Origin: JAHELQ01 sp965603365
Lineage (GTDB): Bacteria > Acidobacteriota > Aminicenantia > UBA2199
Assembly (NCBI GenBank): GCA_965603365.1
Contig: CBFDCR010000016.1
Location: forward strand, 17,038 to 81,037
DNA length: 64,000 nucleotides
Reading direction: 5' to 3'
This document shows positions 36,787-43,955 of this stretch, one piece after another. Both the position numbers and the translations under genes were made by a program. How positions within the stretch are numbered: the first letter of the stretch is position 1; the number at the start of each line of letters is the position of its first letter. Under the pieces are notes generated by a model. The model saw nothing but the letters and a program-made list of their open reading frames with translations. It had not been told where the DNA came from and searched no databases.

Positions 36787-37062
36787 TTAAAAGGTAAATG
36801 GGATAAAAAGAGTGACAGGCAAAAAGAAGGAACACCCTTCAATGGTTCTCTTCTTAAACTCCCGGGCGCTGAGGCCATCGGGGTTTTCCAGACTCCCGGC
36901 AAGCTTCAAGAGCCTTTTAACAGGAGACATTTTACTCTTTTTACGGATCTTGATTATCTGTTTATAAGCCCGGATTTGCTCAAATAGCAAGGGGAAAAAT
37001 TCTTCCGGCAAATCTGCCAATTCGTCCACAACTCTCTTTTTTATGCCTACACTGTTTCCCAT
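36787..37062 (-). CDS. Antitoxin-like protein, no toxin partner
   Basis: A 91-residue protein. The C-terminal stretch VKRLLKLAGSLENPDGLSAR is characteristic of small antitoxins paired with PIN-type toxins (the LAGxxxNPEGLSA pattern). No toxin gene follows; the next 130 bp hold no reading frame, so it may be an orphan or a remnant. It lies beside two HigBA-like modules. The ATG has no clear ribosome site. Confidence 0.5.
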   Translation of the reverse strand: MGNSVGIKKRVVDELADLPEEFFPLLFEQIRAYKQIIKIRKKSKMSPVKRLLKLAGSLENPDGLSAREFKKRTIEGCSFFLPVTLFIPFTF

Positions 37063-37112
37063 TTTTTCACCACGTTTAATATATTGCTAAACAGACGTTC
37101 TGTCAACTCAAT

Positions 37113-37146
37113 GACGAAATAGTCGCCTGTCCTGTTTTCCCTTTAA
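37113..37146 (+). repeat. 34-bp dispersed repeat, copy 1
   Basis: GACGAAATAGTCGCCTGTCC continues to 37146; a second copy at 38782-38815 matches at 31 of 34 positions. Both copies lie just beyond the antitoxin end of a HigBA-like module. A shorter copy lies at 34530-34545. Confidence 0.8.
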
Positions 37147-37170
37147 ATGAAAAATGAGTACTCTAAGATT

Positions 37171-37443
37171 TTATTGTAGACTGACGACCAATTTTTTGCC
37201 CAGGGCAGCGGCAAATCTCTCGAGGGTGGAGAGTTTTATGTCTTCGGCATGGTTCTCGATTCTGGATATATTTCCCTTGTAGGTCTTCATGATTTCCGCC
37301 ATCTCTTCCTGGGTCATGCCTGCTTTTTGACGGGCCTGTTTTAACAGGTAGCCGATTTTCAGCTTTTCGTATTCCTCATCGAAACCGTCGGCAAATTCTC
37401 TATTTTGCTTTAACTCGTTTATAAATTCATTCAATTCGATCAT
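37171..37443 (-). CDS. higA: XRE-family antitoxin, HigA type
   Basis: A 90-residue protein with a helix-turn-helix at about 30-85 (QARQKAGMTQEEMAEIMKTY, then NISRIENHAEDIKLSTLERFA). It overlaps its toxin gene by 4 bp and is second in the operon, the order typical of higBA. It would bind the toxin and repress the promoter upstream. Confidence 0.88.
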   Translation of the reverse strand: MIELNEFINELKQNREFADGFDEEYEKLKIGYLLKQARQKAGMTQEEMAEIMKTYKGNISRIENHAEDIKLSTLERFAAALGKKLVVSLQ

Positions 37444-37790
37444 GTTTTTCTCCTTAAATAATCCTTCCTTAGTTTCTCGGCTCTTCTAATTTCTTCCCTC
37501 GGTGCTTTTTGCCTCTTTTTGATGAAGCCATGTGTTAGAATAACAATATAGTCTTGATCAAAAAAGAAGAATATCCGGTAACTATTGGAGCCGAATCTTT
37601 TCCTGACTTCCCATATACCCTCACTATTTTTTAATTTTTTGAAATATGGTTCGGATAATATCTCAACTTCCTCCAACAATTTGAGGATTTTAGCTATTTC
37701 CCTTTGAATCTTAACCGGCAAGGAGAGGATAAAATCCTTGACAAAACATCTCCCGTCTTCGGTCTCATACAAAAGTACTTTACGTTTCAT
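37440..37790 (-). CDS. higB: RelE/HigB-type toxin (Gp49-like)
   Basis: A 116-residue protein of the phage Gp49-like/HigB branch of the RelE superfamily: KKLKNSEGIWEVRKRFGSNS, then YRIFFFFDQDYIVILTHGFI with a basic tail. Such toxins are ribosome-dependent mRNA nucleases. It is first in the operon, before higA with 4 bp overlap. Predicted start at 37790 with a promoter 6 nt upstream. Confidence 0.88.
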   Translation of the reverse strand: MKRKVLLYETEDGRCFVKDFILSLPVKIQREIAKILKLLEEVEILSEPYFKKLKNSEGIWEVRKRFGSNSYRIFFFFDQDYIVILTHGFIKKRQKAPREEIRRAEKLRKDYLRRKT

Positions 37791-37796
37791 TCACCC

Positions 37797-37825
37797 ATGT
37801 TATCACCAAAGATAACCTTTGTCAA
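37797..37825 (-). promoter_or_regulatory. Promoter of the minus-strand higBA module
   Basis: Minus strand: TTGACA (37825-37820), 17-bp spacer, TAACAT (37802-37797), then 6 nt to ATG 37790. GATAA/TTATC half-sites surround it (e.g. GATAA 37811-37815 and TTATC 37826-37830), a plausible operator for HigA. Confidence 0.5.
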
Positions 37826-38084
37826 TTATCAAAGAACTGCACGGTGCAACTTTGTTACTTTGTGTCAGGCTGTTTGTTTTGCTTTGAGGGTGGTAAAGGG
37901 CGGCCCGCTGTCTGGGGGGTGATAGCGGAGCCGGATCGTAAGTCGTTGGCGCCGGGGGATGGGGGTGAAACATGGGGTAATCGGCTGTGGGCACCATCTC
38001 ATCGGGGGTACACACCCTGTGAATGAAAGGTTACGCCGCGTCAAAGAGCACTAACACCGCACTAAAAAACTTAAGTAGTATTAC
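37826..38084. other. GC-rich gap between the two HigBA modules
   Basis: I find no gene in this stretch, which with its flanks makes a gap of about 330 bp. It is much richer in G than its neighbours, with a frame open at 37844-38026 that has no ribosome site or recognisable product. It could be the remains of an inserted element. Confidence 0.4.
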
Positions 38085-38113
38085 TTGACAATAGTATTGA
38101 TAAATACTATCAT
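38085..38113 (+). promoter_or_regulatory. Promoter with embedded operator (plus-strand higBA)
   Basis: TTGACA (38085-38090), 17-bp spacer and TATCAT (38108-38113), then 6 nt to the GTG start at 38120. Inside the spacer, ATAGTATT (38091-38098) and AATACTAT (38103-38110) form a perfect inverted repeat around GATA. A repressor bound here would block RNA polymerase directly; HigA is the obvious candidate. Confidence 0.75.
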
Positions 38114-38119
38114 ACTCTT

Positions 38120-38401
38120 GTGATCGTCACATTTAAAGACAAAGAGACTAAAAAAATTTGGAATAGCGAATATTCGAAAAAGTATCCACCCGCTATTCAG
38201 CGGATTGCCAAAAGAAAGTTGATTATGCTCCATGGCGCCGTGAATTTATCCGACTTACGGATTCCGCCAGGAAACAAACTGCATGCCCTGGATGGTGAGC
38301 GAAAAGGGCAGTACAGCATCAGGATCAACGATCAATGGCGGATATGTTTTAAATGGGAAAACGCCAATGCCTACGATGTAGAAATCGTGGACTACCATTA
38401 A
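38120..38401 (+). CDS. higB: HigB-type killer toxin
   Basis: A 93-residue protein of the HigB/plasmid maintenance killer family: RIAKRKLIMLHGAVNLSDLR, PGNKLHALDGERKGQYSIRI and NDQWRICFKW, the usual RelE-like core with basic residues. Starts at GTG 38120, right at the predicted transcription start, so the mRNA may be leaderless. The antitoxin gene follows by 21 bp. Confidence 0.9.
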   Translation: MIVTFKDKETKKIWNSEYSKKYPPAIQRIAKRKLIMLHGAVNLSDLRIPPGNKLHALDGERKGQYSIRINDQWRICFKWENANAYDVEIVDYH

Positions 38402-38422
38402 ATCAATGATAGGAGGATAATA

Positions 38423-38755
38423 ATGGCAAAGAAAATACCGAATATTCACCCCGGGGAAATTTTGCTGGAAGAGTTTTTAAAACCCATGAATATGACCCCC
38501 TATCGTCTGGCCAAAGAGACCCACATCGATCAGACCCGTATCAGTGAAATTATAAAGGGTAAGAGAAGTATCACCGTAGACACCGCGCTGCGGTTTGCTA
38601 AATTTTTTGGCAATTCTGCCGAATTCTGGATCAATATCCAGAACCACTATGATCTTGAAGAGAAGAGATCCCAGATGGCCAGGGAGTTAAAAAAAATCAA
38701 GACCTTCATATTTCAAGAAGAACAACCGGCAGCGGCGCCTGATTTCGTTCGTTAA
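38423..38755 (+). CDS. higA: HigA-family antitoxin
   Basis: A 110-residue protein of the HigA type: IHPGEILLEEFLKPMNMTPY, the HTH about 20-70 (THIDQTRISEIIKGKRSITV) and the FFGNSAEFWINIQNHYDLE tail. Start supported by AGGAGG 6-7 nt upstream. It should neutralise HigB and repress the promoter above. Confidence 0.93.
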   Translation: MAKKIPNIHPGEILLEEFLKPMNMTPYRLAKETHIDQTRISEIIKGKRSITVDTALRFAKFFGNSAEFWINIQNHYDLEEKRSQMARELKKIKTFIFQEEQPAAAPDFVR

Positions 38756-38781
38756 AAGCCAGTTAATGTGTCGGCCACCTA

Positions 38782-38815
38782 GACGAAATAGCTGCCTGTC
38801 CCGTTTTCCCTTTAA
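38782..38815 (+). repeat. 34-bp dispersed repeat, copy 2
   Basis: Matches the copy at 37113-37146 at 31 of 34 positions, and shares an exact 16-base stretch with 34530-34545. It begins 27 bp past the higA stop codon. Confidence 0.8.
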
Positions 38816-38877
38816 GTTTTCATTGGTTGTTGGGTATTTTGCCATGTGCATTGAAACCGGATGGGGGTTTTTTAACA

Positions 38878-39213
38878 ATGAAAGGAACATTTCAATCACC
38901 AAAAGGAACATTTTGATCAACGAATAGGGCATTTTCATCAATGAAAGGAACATTTTCATCAGCGAAAGGAACATTTGAAACAATGAAAGGAACAATCGAA
39001 TCAACGAAAGGAGCATTCGGAACAATGAAAGGAGCATTTGCATCAGAGAAAGGAACATTTCGATCACCAAAAGTAACATTTTCATCACCAAAAGGAACAT
39101 TCGCATCAACGAATAGAACATTTTCTCCAGGGAATAGAACATTTCGATCAGTGAAAGTAACATTCGCATCAGGGAATAGAACATTTTCATCAACAAAAGG
39201 AACAATCGCGGCT
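38878..39213. repeat. Repeat array B: tandem repeat, exact 21-bp period
   Basis: Sixteen consecutive 21-bp units run from 38878 to 39213, close to ACGAAAGGAACATTTTCATCA with variable first bases and a variable four- to five-base part. Part of each unit is self-complementary, e.g. TTTCAT-CA-ATGAAA at 38933-38946. Three of the six frames stay open across it, which follows from the period being a multiple of 3. No ribosome site or conserved start points to a real protein. Confidence 0.9.
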
Positions 39214-39317
39214 GCGGGAGGGCGGCATTTAGCCTGGGGGGGGAAAATTGATTTTTTGTGGCGGTGGTGGTAATATGCTTTTTTTTGTTGTGTTGGAGTG
39301 TATGTAGTGTTGATAGG

Positions 39318-40808
39318 ATGGCAGCCGTGAAAGTGCAACTGTTTGTGCCCCCCCAGGGTTATGTGGCCCAACGCTGGGCCGAAGGCACCTCCATGCCCCC
39401 GCTGGGAATTCTCTTCCTGGCTGCAGTGCTGGAGAAGGAGGGTATCGAGGTGGAGGTGGTGCCGGCCGATGTGCTGGGGTATTCCTGGGGGGAAGTGGCG
39501 GCCCGGATCGAGGCCTTTAAACCGGACATGGTAGGGGTGACCACCACCTCAGAGAACCGCTTCGACAGCTTCCGCCTGGCCGCGGTTGCCAAAAAAGTCA
39601 ACCCGGCCGTGCTGACGGTTTTAGGGGGTCCCCATATCTCCATGGCCCGGGAAGATACTTTGAAACATGTCCGGGAGGTGGATGTCCTGGTGGTGGGCGA
39701 AGGGGAACGCACCGTGGTGGAACTGGCAAAGGCTTATGGGGCGGGACAGCCGCTGGCCGAAGTCAGGGGCCTATACTACCGGGACGGCGAAGGGAATATC
39801 GTATTTACCGGCCCCCGGCAACAAATAGAAAACCTGGATGAATTGCCCTTCCCGGCCCGGCACCTCATCCCTATGGATCGGTACAATTTTTTTGTCGAGA
39901 CCCGGGATGGCAAGAGGAGAAAGGCCCAGAATTTGATGACCTCCCGGGGCTGTCCCTTCTACTGCTATTTTTGCGCCACCCCCCTGAATTGGGGCCGGAA
40001 GGTGCGGGGCCACTCGCCGGAGAGGGTTTTACAGGAAATCGAGCACCTGGTAGATCATTACGGGGCCGAGTTTATCTGGTTTTACGACGATACCCTGAAT
40101 TATAATCCCCGGCGCCTGCACCGGATCATGGACATGATGATCGAGCGCAACCTTAACATCAAGTTTGCCAACGAATTCCGCATCGATGTGGTGGACCGGC
40201 CCCTGCTGGAGAAGATGCGCCGGGCCGGCTTAGAAAGGGGGTATTTCGGCGTCGAGGCCGGGTCTGCCCGGGTGCGCCGGGACATCGTGCGCAAAGACTT
40301 CGACATCGACAAGGCCTACCGATTTGTCCGCTGGTCCCGGGAACTCGATTTTATTCCGGGGCCCTTTTTTATCTATTCCCACCATACCGAGACCTGGCCG
40401 GAGGCAAAGCAGACCCTGGATATCATGGGGGAGATCCAGTCCATCAACCCCCAGGCCGACATCTCCACCGCTATCTTACATGTCTACCCCGGCACCCCCA
40501 TCGAGGCCATTGCCCGTGACCAGGGTATCATCCCGGGGGATTTCTCCTGGTCCAGGGAGAGGGACATGAAACGGGTGCCGGTACTGCCGGCAGCCCAGGG
40601 CCAGGTGCCCCTGTTTAAGGATCGATTGAGCTGGCGGCAAATTGCCGAACTGCTGATGGGTGCTCCCTCCTCTTCGGGCAAACGGGTGCTGTCGCCGGGC
40701 AAAATAAAGAAGATCCTTAAATCCCTGACCGGCTTAAAGCAGATCGGTATCCACCTGGTATTCCTGTGGGTTTTTATAAGAAATAAGTTCAGAGGCAAAA
40801 AAACTTGA
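39318..40808 (+). CDS. B12-binding-domain radical SAM protein
   Basis: A protein of 496 residues from ATG 39318. The N-terminal cobalamin-binding-like domain (LGILFLAAVLEKEGIEVEVV) is followed by the radical SAM core with the cluster motif C-P-F-Y-C-Y-F-C (SRGCPFYCYFC) near residue 200, and a helical C-terminal part. B12-type radical SAM enzymes methylate or rearrange substrates; the substrate is unknown. The C-terminal 60 residues are basic and hydrophobic. The ATG at 39258 gives an odd leader and was not used. Confidence 0.88.
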   Translation: MAAVKVQLFVPPQGYVAQRWAEGTSMPPLGILFLAAVLEKEGIEVEVVPADVLGYSWGEVAARIEAFKPDMVGVTTTSENRFDSFRLAAVAKKVNPAVLTVLGGPHISMAREDTLKHVREVDVLVVGEGERTVVELAKAYGAGQPLAEVRGLYYRDGEGNIVFTGPRQQIENLDELPFPARHLIPMDRYNFFVETRDGKRRKAQNLMTSRGCPFYCYFCATPLNWGRKVRGHSPERVLQEIEHLVDHYGAEFIWFYDDTLNYNPRRLHRIMDMMIERNLNIKFANEFRIDVVDRPLLEKMRRAGLERGYFGVEAGSARVRRDIVRKDFDIDKAYRFVRWSRELDFIPGPFFIYSHHTETWPEAKQTLDIMGEIQSINPQADISTAILHVYPGTPIEAIARDQGIIPGDFSWSRERDMKRVPVLPAAQGQVPLFKDRLSWRQIAELLMGAPSSSGKRVLSPGKIKKILKSLTGLKQIGIHLVFLWVFIRNKFRGKKT

Positions 40809-40862
40809 ATTTGAGAAGCAAATCAAGTATAGTTAACCTTAAGCCATTTGAGAGGTCAGCCC

Positions 40863-41735
40863 ATGAAACTGTTAAGTATTCTATTATTGGTTTTTAGCCT
40901 GTGTTTAAACCTTCCTGCCGGGTCTAAAAAGCTGGAGTTTGAATTGTCCGCAGGATATTCACTGTCGAAGCCCTCGGAACTGTATTACCGGGCCACCGGT
41001 ATCGGCAGCTTGATTCAACAGTATACCAGCCTCTACGGCGCCGATTTTCAGAGTGATGGTGAATTTAAGGAAAAGCTGCCGTTAATCCCGATCCAGTTCT
41101 CCGTAAACTATCCCGTTGCCAATCGCTTTTATGTCAAAGCCGGGCTGGAATATGCATCCGGCCAGAACACCGGCGAGATGTCGTTTCAATTTTCCCATAA
41201 CGGCCTGACGGAAAATCATGTCTATGGACTGGAAAATAAAATTTCCTATTTGATGCCCTTCGTGGGGGCGGAAACCCGGGTTTCCCCTTCCATCGGTCTA
41301 TATGTCCTCCTGGGGCTCAACATGGCCAAATGGTCCCATGCCTACCGTTTCGACTATTCGGAAAACGGCTATACCGAGGCGATTGAGGAGACCATCGATG
41401 TCAGCGGCAGCACCATGGCCGTTCTTATCGGCGGCAAGTATATGATCAAGGTGGGAAAGAAGGGCAAATTGCTGCTCAAGGCGGAGTACCTGTACGCCAA
41501 ATTGGGCGGTTTAAGCGGGGATAAGACCGGAACCGGCTCCAACTCCCTGGGGGAACATTTCAGCGAAACCGTTGAGGGCATGCCGTATACCTTCAGAATG
41601 GATCCTTATGGGCTGGGGAGCTTCCTGTTCTGGGATCTGTACGAAACCGAGCCGGGGACGGCGTGGATTCAGAATGCCCGGGAAATGTCCCTGGATATTT
41701 CCAGCATTCGCTTTATGATCGGCTTCTCGTTCTAA
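40863..41735 (+). CDS. Outer-membrane beta-barrel protein
   Basis: A protein of 290 residues with a signal peptide (1-20; LLSILLLVFSLCLNLPAGS). The rest is a series of amphipathic beta strands ending IGFSF, a terminal aromatic typical of outer-membrane barrels. No substrate or named family. The ATG at 40863 was preferred to a TTG at 40848 because it gives a clean signal. Confidence 0.8.
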   Translation: MKLLSILLLVFSLCLNLPAGSKKLEFELSAGYSLSKPSELYYRATGIGSLIQQYTSLYGADFQSDGEFKEKLPLIPIQFSVNYPVANRFYVKAGLEYASGQNTGEMSFQFSHNGLTENHVYGLENKISYLMPFVGAETRVSPSIGLYVLLGLNMAKWSHAYRFDYSENGYTEAIEETIDVSGSTMAVLIGGKYMIKVGKKGKLLLKAEYLYAKLGGLSGDKTGTGSNSLGEHFSETVEGMPYTFRMDPYGLGSFLFWDLYETEPGTAWIQNAREMSLDISSIRFMIGFSF

Positions 41736-41752
41736 TGTAAACTTAAACTGCA

Positions 41753-42364
41753 GTGAAAGAAAAATTACTGCTGCATATGTGCTGTGCCCCCTGTGCGGTG
41801 TATGTGGTGCAAAAACTGCAGGAGACTTACGAAGTGGCCGGCTTCTTCTACAACCCCAACATCCATCCCCAACGGGAATACGAATTCCGGAAAGGGGAGG
41901 TGGAAAAGATTGCCCGGAAACTGGGCTGGGCGGTATTTTACGGGGATTACGATATGAAGGAGTGGTTTTTACTGGTGAAGGGATTGGAAATTGAGCCGGA
42001 GCGGGGCCGGCGATGTCCCCTGTGTTTTCACATGAGACTGCGGAAGACCTTTGAATTGGCCAGCCGGGAGGGGTTTGGGGCAGTGGCCTCGACCCTGTCC
42101 ATCAGTCCCTATAAGGTGACCCGGCAGATCAATGCCGAGGGATTAAAATTGGCCGAGGCCTTCGGCATCCGCTTCTTGCCGGAAAACTTCAAGAAGCAAG
42201 ATGGCTGCCGGATCGGCAGGCGAATGGCGCTGGATTTAGGTATACGGCACCAGAACTACTGCGGCTGTGCCTACTCAAAGGCGGAGAGGATTTTGAGAGA
42301 GGCCGGCAGGAAAAAAGAAGAGGATAATCCGAATGGGAATATGCCTGGTGATTCAACCCTTTGA
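41753..42364 (+). CDS. queH: Epoxyqueuosine reductase QueH
   Basis: A protein of 203 residues of the QueH (former DUF208) family, which finishes queuosine in tRNA by reducing epoxyqueuosine. The cysteines expected for the Fe-S/metal site are present: HMCCAPC (C10, C11, C14), CPLC (about 88-91) and CGC (about 171-173). It starts at GTG 41753 and overlaps the next gene by 32 bp. Confidence 0.93.
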   Translation: MKEKLLLHMCCAPCAVYVVQKLQETYEVAGFFYNPNIHPQREYEFRKGEVEKIARKLGWAVFYGDYDMKEWFLLVKGLEIEPERGRRCPLCFHMRLRKTFELASREGFGAVASTLSISPYKVTRQINAEGLKLAEAFGIRFLPENFKKQDGCRIGRRMALDLGIRHQNYCGCAYSKAERILREAGRKKEEDNPNGNMPGDSTL

Positions 42365-43955
42365 CCGGGGACCTTTCGATAAACGCTATGAGGATGTGTT
42401 TCGTCCTGCCATAGAGGCAGCCGGACTGGAGCCTTACCGCATCGATCTGGCGCCGGATGTAAAAGTCCCCATCGACGATTTTCAGGAGAAGATCCTGGTA
42501 GCGACAGTATGCCTGGCGGAAATCACCACCAACAATCCCAATGTCTGGTTCGAGTTGGGCTATGCCATCGCCATTCAAAAGGAGGTCATACTGGTATGTT
42601 CGGACAGGCGCCGGGGCAGATATCCCTTCGACATCCAACACCGGCATATAATCAAGTACAGTACCGAGTCCAAACAGGACTACGACCGGCTCAAAGATCA
42701 GCTTACGGAACGGTTGAAGGCCATCGGCGGAGAAGATAAAACGGCGCCTTCGGAACCTGACCGGGAAATGGATGAAATCCCGCCGGATCAGGTGGTTTCC
42801 GATATGATCGGCTTAGCGAAGATTTATCCCAACTACCTTCTGGCTGAGAAAGATATTATCAAAGATTTACGGCAGAGTTCAGGCCCGGTGAGGATGTTTC
42901 TGCAAATTGCCACCCAGAATATCGGCGATAAAGGATCTATCTATGATTTAATACAGGAAATCACGGCGAAAAAATCCATTGAATTTAAAATCCTCCATAC
43001 TTCCGAAAAATCACCCCTGTTTGCCAGAGACCGTTTAATGGCTATGGGTAAAGATCCGGATAAGATCCAGACCTCGTTGAGATATGTGAGCCGCTCCCTG
43101 TCCATTCTGGAGTCTCAAGTGGGCGCTTCCTTGCGCCACCGGGAACATCACTGGCCCTTTCTCTGGCGGGTGTATGTATTGGATAAACGGTTGTACTTCA
43201 TGCCCTACTTTTCGGAGAAGGATGCAATCAACGTATCGCCGGTTCTGGTTTTTGAGAAAAAAGAAAAATCTCTGTATAATACTTTTTTATCCTGGTTCGA
43301 TTTTGTCTGGGAAGAGTGCGCGCCCAAACAGGTAAAGATAGCCGACCTGGTGACGCCGGCAACACCGGCCGGCACCGCCATCTTCTGTCATTGGCGAGGC
43401 TTTCACGTATTCGGCATCCCCAGGCGGGATGTACTGCAGGACACAGAATATGTACGATTCTACGGCATCGGCGGTAAAAGGAAAGATCCGGCCGAGCCGT
43501 GGGAAGAGTGCGCCTTAAGGGAGGCCAATGAAGAGACGAAGTATGCCGTTAAGCAGATTAAGAGTTCCCGGGTCACCCATTTTTTTAGAGCCAACGGCAT
43601 CATCGAGGTCTTAAATATCGTCGCTGAACCGAAGCGGCCCCGACTCATTTTAGAAAAGAAGAACCATTCCGGCTACGGCAGCATGAAGAAGTCGGGGGAT
43701 CACTATTATCTGATTGCCTTCGATGCGGTGCTGGCCCGCAAGCCGGTGCCCACCAATGAACTGGCCGTGATTATTTACCTGCAAGATCGGCACCTGGAGC
43801 TGATGCAAAAGAGGCGGGACGTCGCCATTGCCGAAGTACTCGAACTGGGGGCTAAGATCGAGAAGCAGGCCGGCCTGGAATTGGACCTGGGTAGAATCCT
43901 AATACCCCACGGTACGGCCTCTTTTCTGGTGAGGCAAATTCCGCTCCCCTTTTAG
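42333..43955 (+). CDS. NDT/TIR-like domain fused to a Nudix domain
   Basis: A protein of 540 residues with three parts. Residues 1-130 resemble the nucleoside deoxyribosyltransferase/TIR-like fold used as an NAD- or nucleotide-cleaving effector: CLVIQPFDRG and NNPNVWFELGYAIAI with the catalytic-type Glu at 74. Residues 150-340 resemble a DUF5919-like region (WRVYVLDKRLYFMPYF). Residues 375-530 form a Nudix domain with the box E388-x7-R396-E397 and E400-E401; the final Gly of the box is replaced by Lys. The combination suggests making and clearing a nucleotide product. Defence is an inference only. Convergent with spoT. Confidence 0.65.
   Translation: MGICLVIQPFDRGPFDKRYEDVFRPAIEAAGLEPYRIDLAPDVKVPIDDFQEKILVATVCLAEITTNNPNVWFELGYAIAIQKEVILVCSDRRRGRYPFDIQHRHIIKYSTESKQDYDRLKDQLTERLKAIGGEDKTAPSEPDREMDEIPPDQVVSDMIGLAKIYPNYLLAEKDIIKDLRQSSGPVRMFLQIATQNIGDKGSIYDLIQEITAKKSIEFKILHTSEKSPLFARDRLMAMGKDPDKIQTSLRYVSRSLSILESQVGASLRHREHHWPFLWRVYVLDKRLYFMPYFSEKDAINVSPVLVFEKKEKSLYNTFLSWFDFVWEECAPKQVKIADLVTPATPAGTAIFCHWRGFHVFGIPRRDVLQDTEYVRFYGIGGKRKDPAEPWEECALREANEETKYAVKQIKSSRVTHFFRANGIIEVLNIVAEPKRPRLILEKKNHSGYGSMKKSGDHYYLIAFDAVLARKPVPTNELAVIIYLQDRHLELMQKRRDVAIAEVLELGAKIEKQAGLELDLGRILIPHGTASFLVRQIPLPF

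Noticed and set aside
37844..38026. Possible gene in the GC-rich gap
   Set aside because: Sixty codons with no ribosome site, mixed composition and no family resemblance.
38687..39371. Three overlapping reading frames with seven-residue repeats
   Set aside because: They all derive from array B; a period of 21 bp keeps frames open without selection. No ribosome site.
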